Below, in pieces: positions 1-9,155 of a DNA stretch of 10,841 nucleotides (its first letter is position 1; every line of letters begins with the position of its first letter). The stretch is from Conidiobolus incongruus B7586 (Eukaryota > Entomophthoromycota > Entomophthoromycetes > Entomophthorales > Conidiobolaceae). Location of the stretch: assembly GCA_000697335.1 (NCBI GenBank), contig JNEM01014292.1, forward strand, positions 1 through 10,841. The letters are read 5' to 3'. The position numbers were made by a program, and so were the translations under genes. The notes beneath the pieces are model-generated. The model made no database searches, was not told the origin of the DNA, and was given only the letters and a program-made list of their open reading frames with translations.

Positions 1-420
1 ATAATTTTTAATTTGTTTCTATAATTTATAAATTTCTGACTTATTTTCAATAAAATATAAGTTTCGATATAATAAATAAATATTATTATAATATAACTTA
101 ATATAGGTATTTTAAATATATATTATAAATTAATTATATAATTCGATATAAGTTGATTTAGTCAAGAATTAATTAAGATATTAATAGAATATATATGATT
201 ATAATTATATAATTTATTTTCATAAGCTAATATATTTTATAGAAAAATTAAATGTTTTTAAACTATTTAAAAAATAATATAATATAATTTAATTAATTAT
301 GTTTATTATATTTCATAGATTTTTGATTTTTATATCCTTAATAATTAATATAATTATGTATTATTTTATAATATAAATAATTGGAATATTTTATAATTGA
401 AAAAATTAAATAATTTAAAA
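1..420. other. AT-saturated non-coding flank
   Basis: This stretch is almost entirely A and T, with no open frame of useful length on either strand. A short patch near 100-115 (TAGGTATTTTAAA) has a counterpart in opposite orientation near 10775-10790. The inverted repeat described at 421-1655 may therefore extend out to here, but alignment in between is too poor to be sure. No gene or RNA is visible. Confidence 0.6.
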
Positions 421-1655
421 ATATAAAGAATAAAAATAAATAAATAATATAAAAATTAATAATTTCTTTAATTTCTAATAACTTTTTATCATATTTTTGG
501 TAAAATTATAATATTTGAAAAACAGTTTTTTTATTAAAAGCTGAAATCTGATATTTTACAAATCAATTAAATTTTTTTGGAAATATTTTCATTCTTAGAA
601 GTTATTTTTTTAATTACCTAAAATAATTATAATTATATAGATTATAGTCTAAGGAATATATTAGATATAATAGTTTTTTCCAGTTATTTTTGATTAGATA
701 GTTTTTTATAACTTTATGTATTTTATAATTATTATTTAAATTAATAGATTTTGTTCAATTATATTAAAAATACTAATTAGAATTAGTTTTGTTCAAAAAA
801 AATAGAATTTATTATTAACTTAATTTCTTTTAATAATTAAATAAAAATAGTATAGGTTAATATAATTTATAGCAATAATTAATTTTTATTTATCAATATA
901 ATACTTATTTAAAAGAATTTTTAAAAAGGGTTGATTTAACTTAATTTAATATCTTCATTTATATTTTAGTAAAGGATTATATAAAAAGATTTGAGATTTA
1001 TCAATTATAATAATTCATTATAGAAACCTTAATTTCTAGCTATATACCTTAATAAGTTTTGTTTAGCAATAGCTATTTTAATTTTTTTAAATTTTAGTTA
1101 AATTATAAAATACTGATTTTATATTATTATTAATTGATTTTAATTTAAATTTTAATATATATAAAATATTTATATAACTAATATTAAAGTATTTTGATAA
1201 TTCTTTAGTTAAATTAAAAAGATGTCTTTTAATATATTTTTTTCTCTATTAATAAATAAAAAAAATAATAATAGAAATTAATCTTTTAAATTTTAATAAG
1301 TTTTAGATAATTTTTCTCTTAATCTTAAAATAATTTATCCAGCAATAAATTGTTAATTTAGATAATACTTTATTACTAAAAGCTAATAATATATTTTAAA
1401 TAATTTCTAAGTTTTATGGTTTAATTTTACTAATAATAATATAAAAAACTTTGGATAATTATTATTTAATTTAAATATAATTATATTAAATAATTAATTT
1501 TAAAAAAGTATTTTTTAATCAAAAAATTTATTATATAAATATATATTTCCTGATTTATTATTTATATATTTTTTTTATTTAAAACTAATATTAAGTTTGA
1601 AAAATCAGAAATTAAAAAACTACCTATTTTTTTGATTTTATAGTAATATATTTTG
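421..1655 (+). repeat. Left arm of a long, diverged inverted repeat (decayed dispersed repeat)
   Basis: This block aligns collinearly, with many substitutions and small indels, to the reverse complement of about 9435-10678. The core lengths are nearly equal (about 1235 and 1244 bp). Anchors read in the sequence are: 606-633 identical over 28 bases to the complement of 10466-10493; 1344-1384 matching the complement of 9713-9753 at 37 of 41 positions; and 1593-1620 against about 9461-9488. I judge overall identity by eye at roughly 70-75%. G+C is around 10%, far below the genes. No intact frame survives. It is most simply an old, inactive copy of a dispersed element; its class cannot be named from what is left. 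Collinearity across more than 1.2 kb makes chance AT similarity unlikely. Confidence 0.82.
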
Positions 1656-2393
1656 ATTATAATTATTAAATAAATCATTTTAGTTTTTTGACATATATTT
1701 AATTAAAGGAATATTAAGTATTTTATATATATTTTTTATTAACATTAGTCTTTTAAAAATGAAATAAAATAATGATATTCATTTTATATATTATCTTAAG
1801 ATTACAATTTTCTCTGAGTTTAAAGAAATATATAACTATTTAAATTAAACTAATTATAAAACTTTTCAATTTATAATTTTAGCCAAGTATTTATATCTAT
1901 ATCAAACCATATTGAAACAAAATTTAACTTTTGAATATTATGAATTAAAAATCATCAAAATAATAAATTATAAAAATTTCATATAATTTTTATAAAATAT
2001 ATTATAAATAGTTATTTCTTTATTTTACTCAAAATAAAATTTAATAGTATATTATAAATAATTTATAAACTAAAGAAAATAGACTTTAAAATATTATTAA
2101 AATTAATTAATATTCTATATTATTCTAGAATCCCTTCAAAATAATAAAATTGATATTAATTAGGGATTGAATAAATATAATATTTAAACAATATCATTAA
2201 TTAATTTCCCTAGTAAAATAAATATAACTAAATGTAATTTAAATATATCATAATAATTTATTATAAAAACTATTATTATTTTAAACATTGCAAATAATTA
2301 ATTGAAATCATTCTCTTAAAGATATTTTTGACATGTTTTAAAATATGCTTATTAAATAAAGATTTTTGTTAAAAAAATATTTTTAAGATAATT
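1656..2393. other. AT-rich spacer, no gene seen
   Basis: The composition stays very AT-rich past the inner end of the repeat arm, and then G+C rises near 2400. No frame of meaningful length, RNA signature or repeat to the right flank is visible. A small inverted pair, TAGGGA at 2161-2166 and TCCCTA at 2206-2211, is the only structure noted and is probably chance. Confidence 0.6.
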
Positions 2394-2670
2394 TAGTAAA
2401 ATATTTACTAATCTTGCTCTTTAACAAATTAGGACTGTGTTTCTCAAAGTATACTTAATATTGAGATTTTATATCAGAATATCAAGAAAAAACTTCTCTT
2501 TGTTCCTTCTTGGGTTAAATGGTTTGTTCAGTAAGTGACATAGGGTTTGAATAAATTCTAAGAAAAGGAGCTAGAGAACATCATTTGATTATTGACCTAT
2601 AAAGCAACTCCAAACAAAGTTTAGAATTTAATACACTATCGAAACAGAGGGATATTTTTGAAATACAGCA
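2394..2670 (+). repeat. Direct repeat copy A (partner at 4241-4521)
   Basis: This segment is similar in the same orientation to 4241-4521. Ungapped comparison of 2403-2449 with 4250-4296 gives 34 of 47 matches, and the similarity continues with few indels through GGTTAAAT / GGTTTAAAT and TTCAGTAA / TTCAGTGA to the shared end GAAATACAGCA / GAAATGCAACA. The sequence is not low-complexity, so the match is meaningful. The copies start about 1.85 kb apart. They could be the two ends of one decayed element, two solo copies of the same short repeat, or an old local duplication; I cannot choose. No coding frame is preserved. Confidence 0.7.
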
Positions 2671-4240
2671 CTTTGACTGATCAAATCTATTCTTAGATTT
2701 GAATTGATAAAAAAACTATATTAACTGATAATTATAATCATGTAATATTCCAGTAAAATTTTTCAATGGTCAAACACCTCCAAATCAATCATAATATTCA
2801 ATTTCATTCCTAAAGATATTTTAAATTACATATCTTATTAAATCTGGAACTACAAACTAAATGATATTCATTATATATTGAATTATTATTTGGGTATAAA
2901 TATTGAATCAACTTTATTTACTCCATTCATACTTTAAAATTAATAGTTATTACTGTGATATTCTGATATGCAAAATTTCCACTTACATTGAATATTTGTA
3001 ATTTTCTAGTTAGCTAGAACTCACTCAAGGCTTAACTTATACAGTATTTCTTCTATCTCGTTTATCTAATATGATTTCTTGTCAATGCCAATTCCGAAAT
3101 ATAAAATTATTTCAAACTTCATAAGGAGTCTTGATTCTGGTCTTACGTGAATTGTCACTATTGAATATATTTTATATTATGGAGTAAAATAACTTGTTAA
3201 TTTAAATATGGTAATTGTATTTAACTACTCTATATTTCATATAATTAACCCTAAATTCACTATTATAATACTTTAATAATAGACTCTCTAACACTTAAAT
3301 TTTAAGAGCCGAAGACAAACTTCTATTGCCTATTACATATCAGCCCTTCAATGCACTAATTATTGTTCGATTGAATTAACAATCCTAAATCTAATTCTAT
3401 CCAAGAATACCAAACTGGCATTTTTTAGAGTAAGACAGGCATTGATTATAAATTTCTTCTAGCAAATTAAAATTCTATCAAGATTGCGGTAATTTTAATT
3501 ATAAAAACAATTAGAGATATTGTTATATTTATTAGTATATTAGATCCTATATTATTTGTTTATGAAGCTTAATTTTTAATAGCTATTTTCGAAAATTTTT
3601 CTCATCTTTAATATTGATCATCAACTCACCTAATATCGGGATACTGTCTACTTTGAAGAAAATATCAAAATTATTAATTCTCTTAAATAATGACTTTGTC
3701 AATATCTGTGAAATTAGATATTAATTATTATTGCATATACTTATAATTATTTTTGTAATATAAGGATTATACTATCCCGAAAATTATTAAATTAATGATT
3801 TAATGATAATCATATAATACTACATGTTATTAAATCTAATCTACTAACTATAGCACATGCTTTATAATATAAAATTAGGAAAACGTTTTCAAATGTAAAT
3901 CATTTTTAATAATTGCATTTTCGATTTATTGTGGGCTGAAGAATTTAATTAGGATTAAAAATATTCGCACTTTATCTTTGTATTCGAAATATAGTAATAT
4001 CATTAAATCATTTCTGCAATTTTATAAATTTATGAGAGCTATGCCAATTTCTAATCATAAAATAAACATGCTCTTTAATAAAAGAAAATAAATATAAAAA
4101 ACTTTTTAAAATTAATAATGAAATGCACCAAGGATTTGTGAAATTGAATTAAATATCATCAATTTATAAGTGTAAATAGGATAGTGTTTTGTTAAAAGTT
4201 TTGTAAATATAGTTGTTAGAGAAGAGTCTGTAATACAATC
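2671..4240. other. Intergenic DNA between the direct repeats, no gene seen
   Basis: G+C is moderate for this window, yet all six frames are broken by frequent stops and I recognise no conserved protein motif. A perfect 9-bp inverted repeat with a 4-nt loop lies at 2681-2702 (TCAAATCTA and TAGATTTGA), just inside copy A. If the two repeats bound an old element, this is its eroded interior; if not, it is plain intergenic sequence. No tRNA-like cloverleaf was found by eye. Confidence 0.5.
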
Positions 4241-4521
4241 TAGTAAATCATTTATTAATCCTGCCCATTAACGTATCGTAACTGTATGTCTTAAAGCTTT
4301 CTTACTCTTCAAACGTTGTAGCAAAATATCAAAAATAAACTCCCCTCTCTATCACTTCTCGGTTTAAATAGTTGATTCAGTGAATAATAAAGGATCTGGT
4401 TAAAAAAACAAAGAGAGCGAAGGGTGTTTTTAAATTATGGACTGACAAAGCCAGTCTGAATTAGAAATAGTATTTGCTTAATTATCGATTCCAGAAGGAC
4501 AAGTAATTTTGAAATGCAACA
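4241..4521 (+). repeat. Direct repeat copy B (partner at 2394-2670)
   Basis: This is the second copy of the diverged repeat, in the same orientation as copy A. The clearest matching parts are 4250-4296 and the run through about 4317-4384. The copy ends about 610 bp upstream of the synthetase start codon, so it could overlap distal upstream control sequence, although nothing shows that it does. It has no frame and no recognised RNA fold. Confidence 0.7.
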
Positions 4522-4903
4522 ATAGGAATAAATTAATATGAATACATCAACTCAATTTCCACACAAACAATAAAAGGATTATAGATAGTAATAAACTTTA
4601 ATCCTCTTAATAATTATGAAATTTAGTAATTTAATCAATATTCAAATTATGAGACAAATTTCATCAATTTTAAAAAAGTATTTAATGTCAAGTTATAGTA
4701 TCATTGATCACTACTATTAAGCAATGTGGGAGTATTGATCCTAAAATACTTCAATATAATCCTAATACTAACTCATAATTAACTATCAATTAAACTAAAA
4801 TTATAATGAAAAATAGGGATTTTTTGCAATGTCCATGCTAATAATAACAATTAATATATAAAATAATTCATTATAAAATACTGCAGTTAAACTGATTATC
4901 AAT

Positions 4904-4921
4904 CCGCTCTTTTTCGGCCCG
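4904..4921. promoter_or_regulatory. GC-rich CCG/CGG cluster upstream of the synthetase gene
   Basis: In DNA of roughly 25% G+C, 4904-4921 holds CCG at 4904-4906, then CGG at 4915-4917 (an everted pair spaced by 8), and CGGCCCG at 4915-4921 (CGG and CCG spaced by 1). CGG/CCG triplets in such arrangements are the known binding pattern of fungal Zn(II)2Cys6 regulators. Some of these control fatty-acid genes, for example the yeast oleate response element. Whether this site is bound is inference; spacing does not match the yeast element. Confidence 0.3.
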
Positions 4922-4971
4922 ATTTTTTATTAAAATTTTACAAAATTATTCAAACAATTTGTTAATTTCAT

Positions 4972-4985
4972 TAAATCGCGATTTA
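4972..4985. promoter_or_regulatory. 14-bp perfect palindrome upstream of the TATA box
   Basis: TAAATCGCGATTTA is perfectly self-complementary with a CGCG core. It sits about 70 bp upstream of the TATA box and about 150 bp upstream of the start codon. CpG-containing palindromes are scarce in this AT-rich setting, so it is a reasonable candidate for a dimeric factor site. I do not recognise a named motif, and function is not shown. Confidence 0.3.
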
Positions 4986-5055
4986 TATTGGAATATATGA
5001 ATTTATAAATATTTTGGAGCCTTGGGCTTTGACTATGAAATTGAGTTTGATCTGG

Positions 5056-5063
5056 TATAAATA
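5056..5063 (+). promoter_or_regulatory. TATA box of the acyl-CoA synthetase gene
   Basis: TATAAATA, set in a locally GC-richer context (CTGG before it, GTACC after it), lies 70 nt before the ATG at 5134. This is a textbook position for a core promoter with transcription starting some 30-40 nt downstream. TATA-like strings are common in AT-rich DNA, but this one is a full consensus in the right place. Confidence 0.55.
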
Positions 5064-5133
5064 GTACCTTCCAGTCCATATTTATCCCTTCAAATAATAA
5101 TATCTTGAATTATAAATAATTAGAGTATATAAT

Positions 5134-7454
5134 ATGAGTACTTATCCAAAACTAGTGCAAGTGAAACCAGCTCAAGCAGGAGAGACTCCAATTTACAGAT
5201 ATCATGAGGAATTCCAGCCACTCCCCAAAGGAATAACTACTATGTACGATCTAATCCAAGACTCTGTAAAGAGAATGCCTCATCGTAAAAATTTTGGTCA
5301 ACGCCAAGTAGTCAAAGTTCATGCTCAAGAAAAAGAGGTAGAAAGCATTGTAGATGGGGTTAAAAAGAAAGTTAGAAAAACCTGGGAGACTAAGCAATTG
5401 GGCCCATTCGAGTATATCACATACGAAGAAATGAATACCATCATCCATCAAATAGGTGCCGGTCTAGTAAATTCTGGAATTAAAGCAAATCAGCGTATAG
5501 CATTGTTTGCTCCAACAAGGTAAATCATTTAGATCACTTTCATTTCCTTTTCTAACATTTATATTTCAATCATTAGTCGATATTGGAAATTGATGTTTTA
5601 TGGTAATTGATTTTAATATCAATTTTCCTTAATTTTCTAAATTACCTCTAGGAGCATGCACTCAATCAATTGAAATTGCTACCATCTACGATACATTGGG
5701 AGCTGAGGGATTAAAGCACTCAATTCAAGAGGGAGAGATTACTCACTTATTCATTTCGCCAGCATTATTCCCAACTTTGACTAAAATTGTGTCTGAAGTT
5801 CATACTTTAACTACGTTAATCTACTATGATACTCTGGATGCATCAGTGAAACAAAAATTAATGGAAAAGAAGCAATTGAAGATGATATCTTTTGATGAAT
5901 TGGTTAAATTAGGGCAGGATAACTTAATTGATCCAAATCCTCCTAAAGAGGATGATGTTGCATGTATTATGTATACATCTGGAAGTACCGGTAATCCCAA
6001 AGGAGTGATGATAACTCATAAAAATTTTTTAGTCACAGGTATGTAATAGTGTATTATATTAAAGATTAATTTTATAAAAATTGTCTTTCATATTTTTGCA
6101 ATTAATATAATCTAACATCCTTGTTCTATTATAGTCGGAGCTTTCATACAAAAATATCAATGGATCAATAAAGATGGGTATGTGTTAAATTATTTACCAT
6201 TTGCACATATCTTTGGTATGGTAATTGATATTTTTTGCACATATACCGGAGTCACTCTGGGTTACGGCTCTCCAAGAACTTTATTAGATTCAATGGTTGT
6301 GGATTGTAAGGGTGATCTTACTGAATTTCGCCCGACTGTTCTCATTGGAGTTCCCCAAATATATGATTCAATTAGAAAGAGTGCATTACACAAATTAGAG
6401 AATGCAGGCATTGCGAAAACCCTTTTTAGTTTATTTTTTAATCTTAAACACGCATTAAGAATTTGGAATCTCCCATCTGAGTTCTTAGATTTTGCTTTCA
6501 AAAAACTAAGGGATTTGGTTGGTGGAAGAGTCAAAATGGCGTTTGTTGGAGGAGCTCCAACATCCAACCAAACGTTCGATTTTATTTCCAATGTTTTTTG
6601 TCCATTAGTCCAAGGATATGGTATGACTGAAGTATGTGGTTATGCTTTTAGTAGTATTGAATCGCTGAATATCAGTGCACAGGTAGGATATCCTTCTACT
6701 GCCATGGAGTATAAACGTAATATTTATTTATCATTATTATCAAATATTCTAATAACTATTGTCATAGTGGTTGATGCGCCTGAATTAGGATATTTATCAA
6801 CAAACCCAAATCCACAGGGTGAGGTTTGGTTCAGGGGATCTAATGTGACTAAAGGATATTTCAAACAGCCAGAGATTACTGCTGAGACTTTCCATCCAGA
6901 TGGGTGGGTCATTACTGGAGACATTGGCCAAATTAATCCAGATGGAACTTTGTCAATTATTGACAGGAAGAAGAATTTGGTCAAATTGCCCAATGGAGAG
7001 TACATTGCCATTGAGAGAATGGAGAGCATATATAAAACCAATCTATTAGCTGATATGGTTTGCGTAGTCGCCAACCAAAGCAAGCCTAAGCCCATTATCA
7101 TTATTGTTCCCAATTTAGATGCAGTTAAAAGATTAGCTAAATCCAATAACCTTACAGATCAAATAGATTCAATTGATCAAATTGAACAATTTGAAGAATT
7201 GAAGAAACTAATTTTAGCTGAATTAGTTAAAACGGCTAAAAATGAAGGATTACAAGGTGGTGAACTGGTATCAGGTTTAGTTATTTCTAAGCAAATGTGG
7301 ACATCTGAGGTAATTTATATTTTATTCTCTAAAGTCATTCGTTTATTAATTCATAACCTAGAATGGAATGCTTACTGTTGCTCAGAAATTAAACAGAAAG
7401 GTGGTTGAAGAAAGACATAGAAATGCTATTAATGCTTGTTTTGCAATCATTTGA
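5134..7454 (+). CDS. Long-chain acyl-CoA synthetase (fungal Faa1/Faa4-like), six exons
   Basis: Exons are 5134-5519, 5577-5602, 5652-6038, 6135-6716, 6768-7309 and 7362-7454. They join in frame to 671 codons plus TGA, close to the roughly 700 residues of yeast Faa1. The enzyme belongs to the AMP-binding (ANL) superfamily: fatty acid + ATP + CoA gives acyl-CoA + AMP + PPi, through an acyl-adenylate. Motifs in order are: ATP-binding loop [11 protein letters not shown] at residues 245-255; LPFAHIF at 287-293; GGAPTS at about 405-410; GYGMTE at 427-432; the fatty-acyl-CoA-synthetase signature from D505 through T510-G511-D512 to D526-R527-K528-K529; NGEYIAIE at 536-543; and the C-terminal catalytic lysine region AQKLNRK at 648-654 (probably K650). 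The start is chosen because its N-terminus aligns with family members and a TATA box precedes it. There is no signal peptide and no SKL-type peroxisomal tail, so a cytosolic or membrane-surface enzyme is likely. Exon GC is well above the flanks. The gene looks intact and functional; exact substrate range is unknown. Confidence 0.93.
5520..5576 (+). other. Intron 1 (57 nt)
   Basis: GTAAAT donor, CTAAC branch site at 5552-5556 and TTAG acceptor. It splits the serine codon AG|T (residue 129). Reading through the donor meets a stop at 5521-5523. Removal restores the family-conserved stretch APTSRYW. Confidence 0.88.
5577..5602 (+). other. Exon 2, a 26-nt microexon
   Basis: This exon supplies the last base of S129, residues R130 to Y137 (RYWKLMFY) and the first base of G138. 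It is flanked by ATTAG before and GTAATT after. The joined protein, [15 protein letters not shown], has the same length as the corresponding yeast Faa1 stretch (TSHKWMKTFLGCMSQ, recalled), with T-S, W and G conserved. Skipping it would shift the frame. Confidence 0.88.
5603..5651 (+). other. Intron 2 (49 nt)
   Basis: GTAATT donor and CTCTAG acceptor, with CTTAAT at 5628-5633 or CTAAA at 5637-5641 as possible branch sites. It splits the glycine codon G|GA (residue 138). Exon 3 resumes with the conserved run IYDTLG. Confidence 0.87.
6039..6134 (+). other. Intron 3 (96 nt, the longest)
   Basis: GTATGT donor (the yeast-like optimum), CTAAC branch site at 6112-6116 and TATAG acceptor 18 nt further on. 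It splits the valine codon G|TC (residue 267). Reading through it meets an in-frame TAA within ten bases. Confidence 0.9.
6717..6767 (+). other. Intron 4 (51 nt, multiple of three, no stop)
   Basis: GTAATA donor, branch-like TAATAAC at 6750-6756 and CATAG acceptor. It splits the leucine codon C|TG (residue 461) and restores [11 protein letters not shown], matching the family's LVDVxxLGY stretch. Because its length is 3n and it has no in-frame stop, an unspliced message would stay open and add 17 residues, mostly hydrophobic. Alignment with the family favours removal. Confidence 0.8.
7310..7361 (+). other. Intron 5 (52 nt)
   Basis: GTAATT donor and CCTAG acceptor; the branch site is weak (TATTAAT at 7344-7350). 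It lies between codons, after E641. Splicing gives [17 protein letters not shown], which matches the family's C-terminal WTPENGLVTSAQKLKR stretch. Without it the frame loses the catalytic lysine segment. Confidence 0.87.
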
Positions 7455-7472
7455 TATATTTAATTAAATATG

Positions 7473-7478
7473 AATAAA
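7473..7478 (+). terminator. Candidate polyadenylation signal of the synthetase gene
   Basis: AATAAA lies 19 nt after the TGA stop. It is the canonical hexamer and suitably placed, but such strings are frequent in AT-rich DNA, so the support is modest. Confidence 0.4.
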
Positions 7479-8409
7479 TGGAATTAGTGTATAAATAACA
7501 ACAAATATATCATGTATCTACTTTATTTTCCGACTATCATTAATTTAATTAAGTATTCAATTTTATTTTATATCATTATTGAATATATTTCAAACCTACA
7601 TCTATAATAACATATTTTTGATTAAATATAATATTTTTAGTTAATTATACTTAAATATTATTTTCTTCATTTAATTAATGTTATATATTATACTCTGAAT
7701 TATGAAAATTTTAGAACACTGTTTTGAAACCATGATATATTTGGTATTTTATTAAAAATTATTAGTTTACAGTTGTATTATGAGGAAAATAGTAAATACT
7801 GGATACAATCACAATGAAAGAGAAAAAAATCATACTTTTTAATTAGAATGTTATTTAAAATAGTGCTATTTGGTGTATATTTTCACCATTTTGAAATAAT
7901 TAAAAATTCTTGGGTTTAAATATTAACTGTAATAACCAAGGCTATAGATTATTCATCTTAAATATTTTGATAAATAAATCGATGTAATTCAATTGATTAG
8001 TATTTAATGATATTTTTCTCTTCTATTATTTTATTTCAATATAAAATATATTATATTGAATGAGATGATTATTGCATCAATAACCAGATTATAGCCCTGT
8101 TTACTAAATTTTAGTTTAGAGTTATATTCTTTTCAAAATTGGAAGTATCAAATGGGTAAATGAATTTTTAAATAAACCTAAGATTTTTTAATCAATAATT
8201 TCGTTAAAATTTAACTTCCAAATAAATTAATTATTTTTCAATTACAAATTTGAAATATTTTATAAAGAATATAAATTAAAAGGTAGATATCAAAATAAAA
8301 GCTATTTTTAAATAAAATAATTAGAAATTGATACCAATCCATAAAGCTATTTATATAATAATATTAACTAGCATTTAACCCACTGAATCTTCGACGAACT
8401 TTCAAATAT
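7479..8409. other. Convergent intergenic region, no gene seen
   Basis: This is about 0.93 kb between the 3' ends of two genes that face each other. It has low G+C, no open frame of note and no tRNA fold by eye. A perfect 10-bp inverted repeat with a 6-nt loop sits at 8035-8060 (TTCAATATAA and TTATATTGAA). Both 3' untranslated regions and their polyadenylation sites must lie here; no clear AATAAA follows the minus-strand gene. Confidence 0.55.
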
Positions 8410-9120
8410 TCAGTTCGAATATTTTTCAAGTAAATATTCGATTCTTGATTTAAAAGTATTAATGTACGGTTTAATAATGAAGCCATATTCAGTCAATCCG
8501 TAGTATTCGATAGTTAGTAAAAACATATCTAAGCAACTGAAAAATCCTAAAGTGATTAATAATTTTATAATATTTTTTCTACCAACTGACGAATTGCTGT
8601 TAGTAATAATATTCAAATATATTTTATAAATTATATAACAATTAATAATTAATTCGTAGATAATACAAAAAGTGGGATGTATTGCGTCGTTAATTAAAAC
8701 TTTGTTAATGCAATCTTGATTATTAACTCTTGCACCATGAACAAAATAATATGTGATAACTAGTTGCATTAATAAATTTATCCCGATATATGAGAAAAGT
8801 ATTTCATAATTCATCTTTCGAGTGAAGAAATCATAAGTTTGGCGAACTAGCATTAAAATAAATGAATTCATATACAAAATCCAAGTAATACAAATAATTA
8901 GATGAGCAACCCATATCTGACTTTGGTGAAGTTGAAATATTGGGATAGATAAATAAGCTGACACTTCTATAGCTGCACGAATCAAACATATCCAGTGTAA
9001 TATCCAACTAACCATATCTTCAATTTTAATTCCCAAGGTAATAAAAACGAATATTTCATCAACAATGATGAAAAGAATCATAGCTAATATAGTGAATTCA
9101 ACTGAAGATAATAAATTCAT
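8410..9120 (-). CDS. Hypothetical multi-pass membrane protein, 236 residues
   Basis: This is a single uninterrupted frame from ATG at 9120 to TGA at 8412-8410. A TTG two codons further out is not a credible eukaryotic start. Hydrophobic segments lie at about residues 7-30, 37-61, 69-93, 106-127, 150-170 and 185-205. A weaker seventh may follow at about 206-220, giving six or seven membrane spans and very short loops. A polar loop at about 171-184 carries an N-S-S sequon at N176. The C-terminus is short and charged (FKSRIEYLLEKYSN). There is no recognisable pore, transporter or kinase motif. The layout recalls the poorly characterised seven-span hypothetical proteins of early-diverging fungi, but that is an impression, not an identification. 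Its G+C is lower than in the synthetase gene and it converges on that gene. Hydrophobic segments kept in one frame through AT-rich DNA favour a real gene. Confidence 0.72.
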   Translation of the reverse strand: MNLLSSVEFTILAMILFIIVDEIFVFITLGIKIEDMVSWILHWICLIRAAIEVSAYLSIPIFQLHQSQIWVAHLIICITWILYMNSFILMLVRQTYDFFTRKMNYEILFSYIGINLLMQLVITYYFVHGARVNNQDCINKVLINDAIHPTFCIIYELIINCYIIYKIYLNIITNSNSSVGRKNIIKLLITLGFFSCLDMFLLTIEYYGLTEYGFIIKPYINTFKSRIEYLLEKYSN

Positions 9121-9155
9121 TTTCAAAACTTATTTTCTTCAATATTATTTTTAAT

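Noticed and set aside
421-1655. Assigning the inverted arms to a named transposon class
   Set aside because: The arms are too AT-saturated for any family-specific motif or terminal sequence to be recognised, so only an undefined old repeat is claimed.
2900-3200. Inverted similarity between about 2911-2925 and about 3178-3192 (TGGAGTAAA)
   Set aside because: Only about a dozen bases match clearly; the extension is weak and gapped.
4325-4400. Possible tRNA (B-box-like GGTTTAAAT in direct repeat copy B)
   Set aside because: No A box at the right distance and no cloverleaf stems could be formed.
5251-5451. Open frame on the minus strand within synthetase exon 1
   Set aside because: It is the antisense shadow of a strongly conserved exon; no recognisable protein and no promoter.
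6262-6591. Open frame on the minus strand within synthetase exon 4
   Set aside because: Antisense shadow of conserved coding sequence; no independent evidence.
6724-7146. Open frame on the minus strand within synthetase exon 5
   Set aside because: Antisense shadow; it covers the adenylation signature read on the plus strand.
7310-7408. In-frame C-terminal tail of the synthetase read straight through intron 5
   Set aside because: The spliced reading gives the conserved catalytic-lysine segment, while the read-through tail matches nothing in the family.
7899-7935. Possible third copy of the direct repeat (TTCTTGGGTTTAAAT resembles a word in copy A)
   Set aside because: The match covers only about 15 bases and does not extend on either side.
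8405-8423. AATATTC/GAATATT hairpin over the stop codon of the membrane-protein gene
   Set aside because: Seven AT-rich pairs with a 5-nt loop are expected by chance in this composition.
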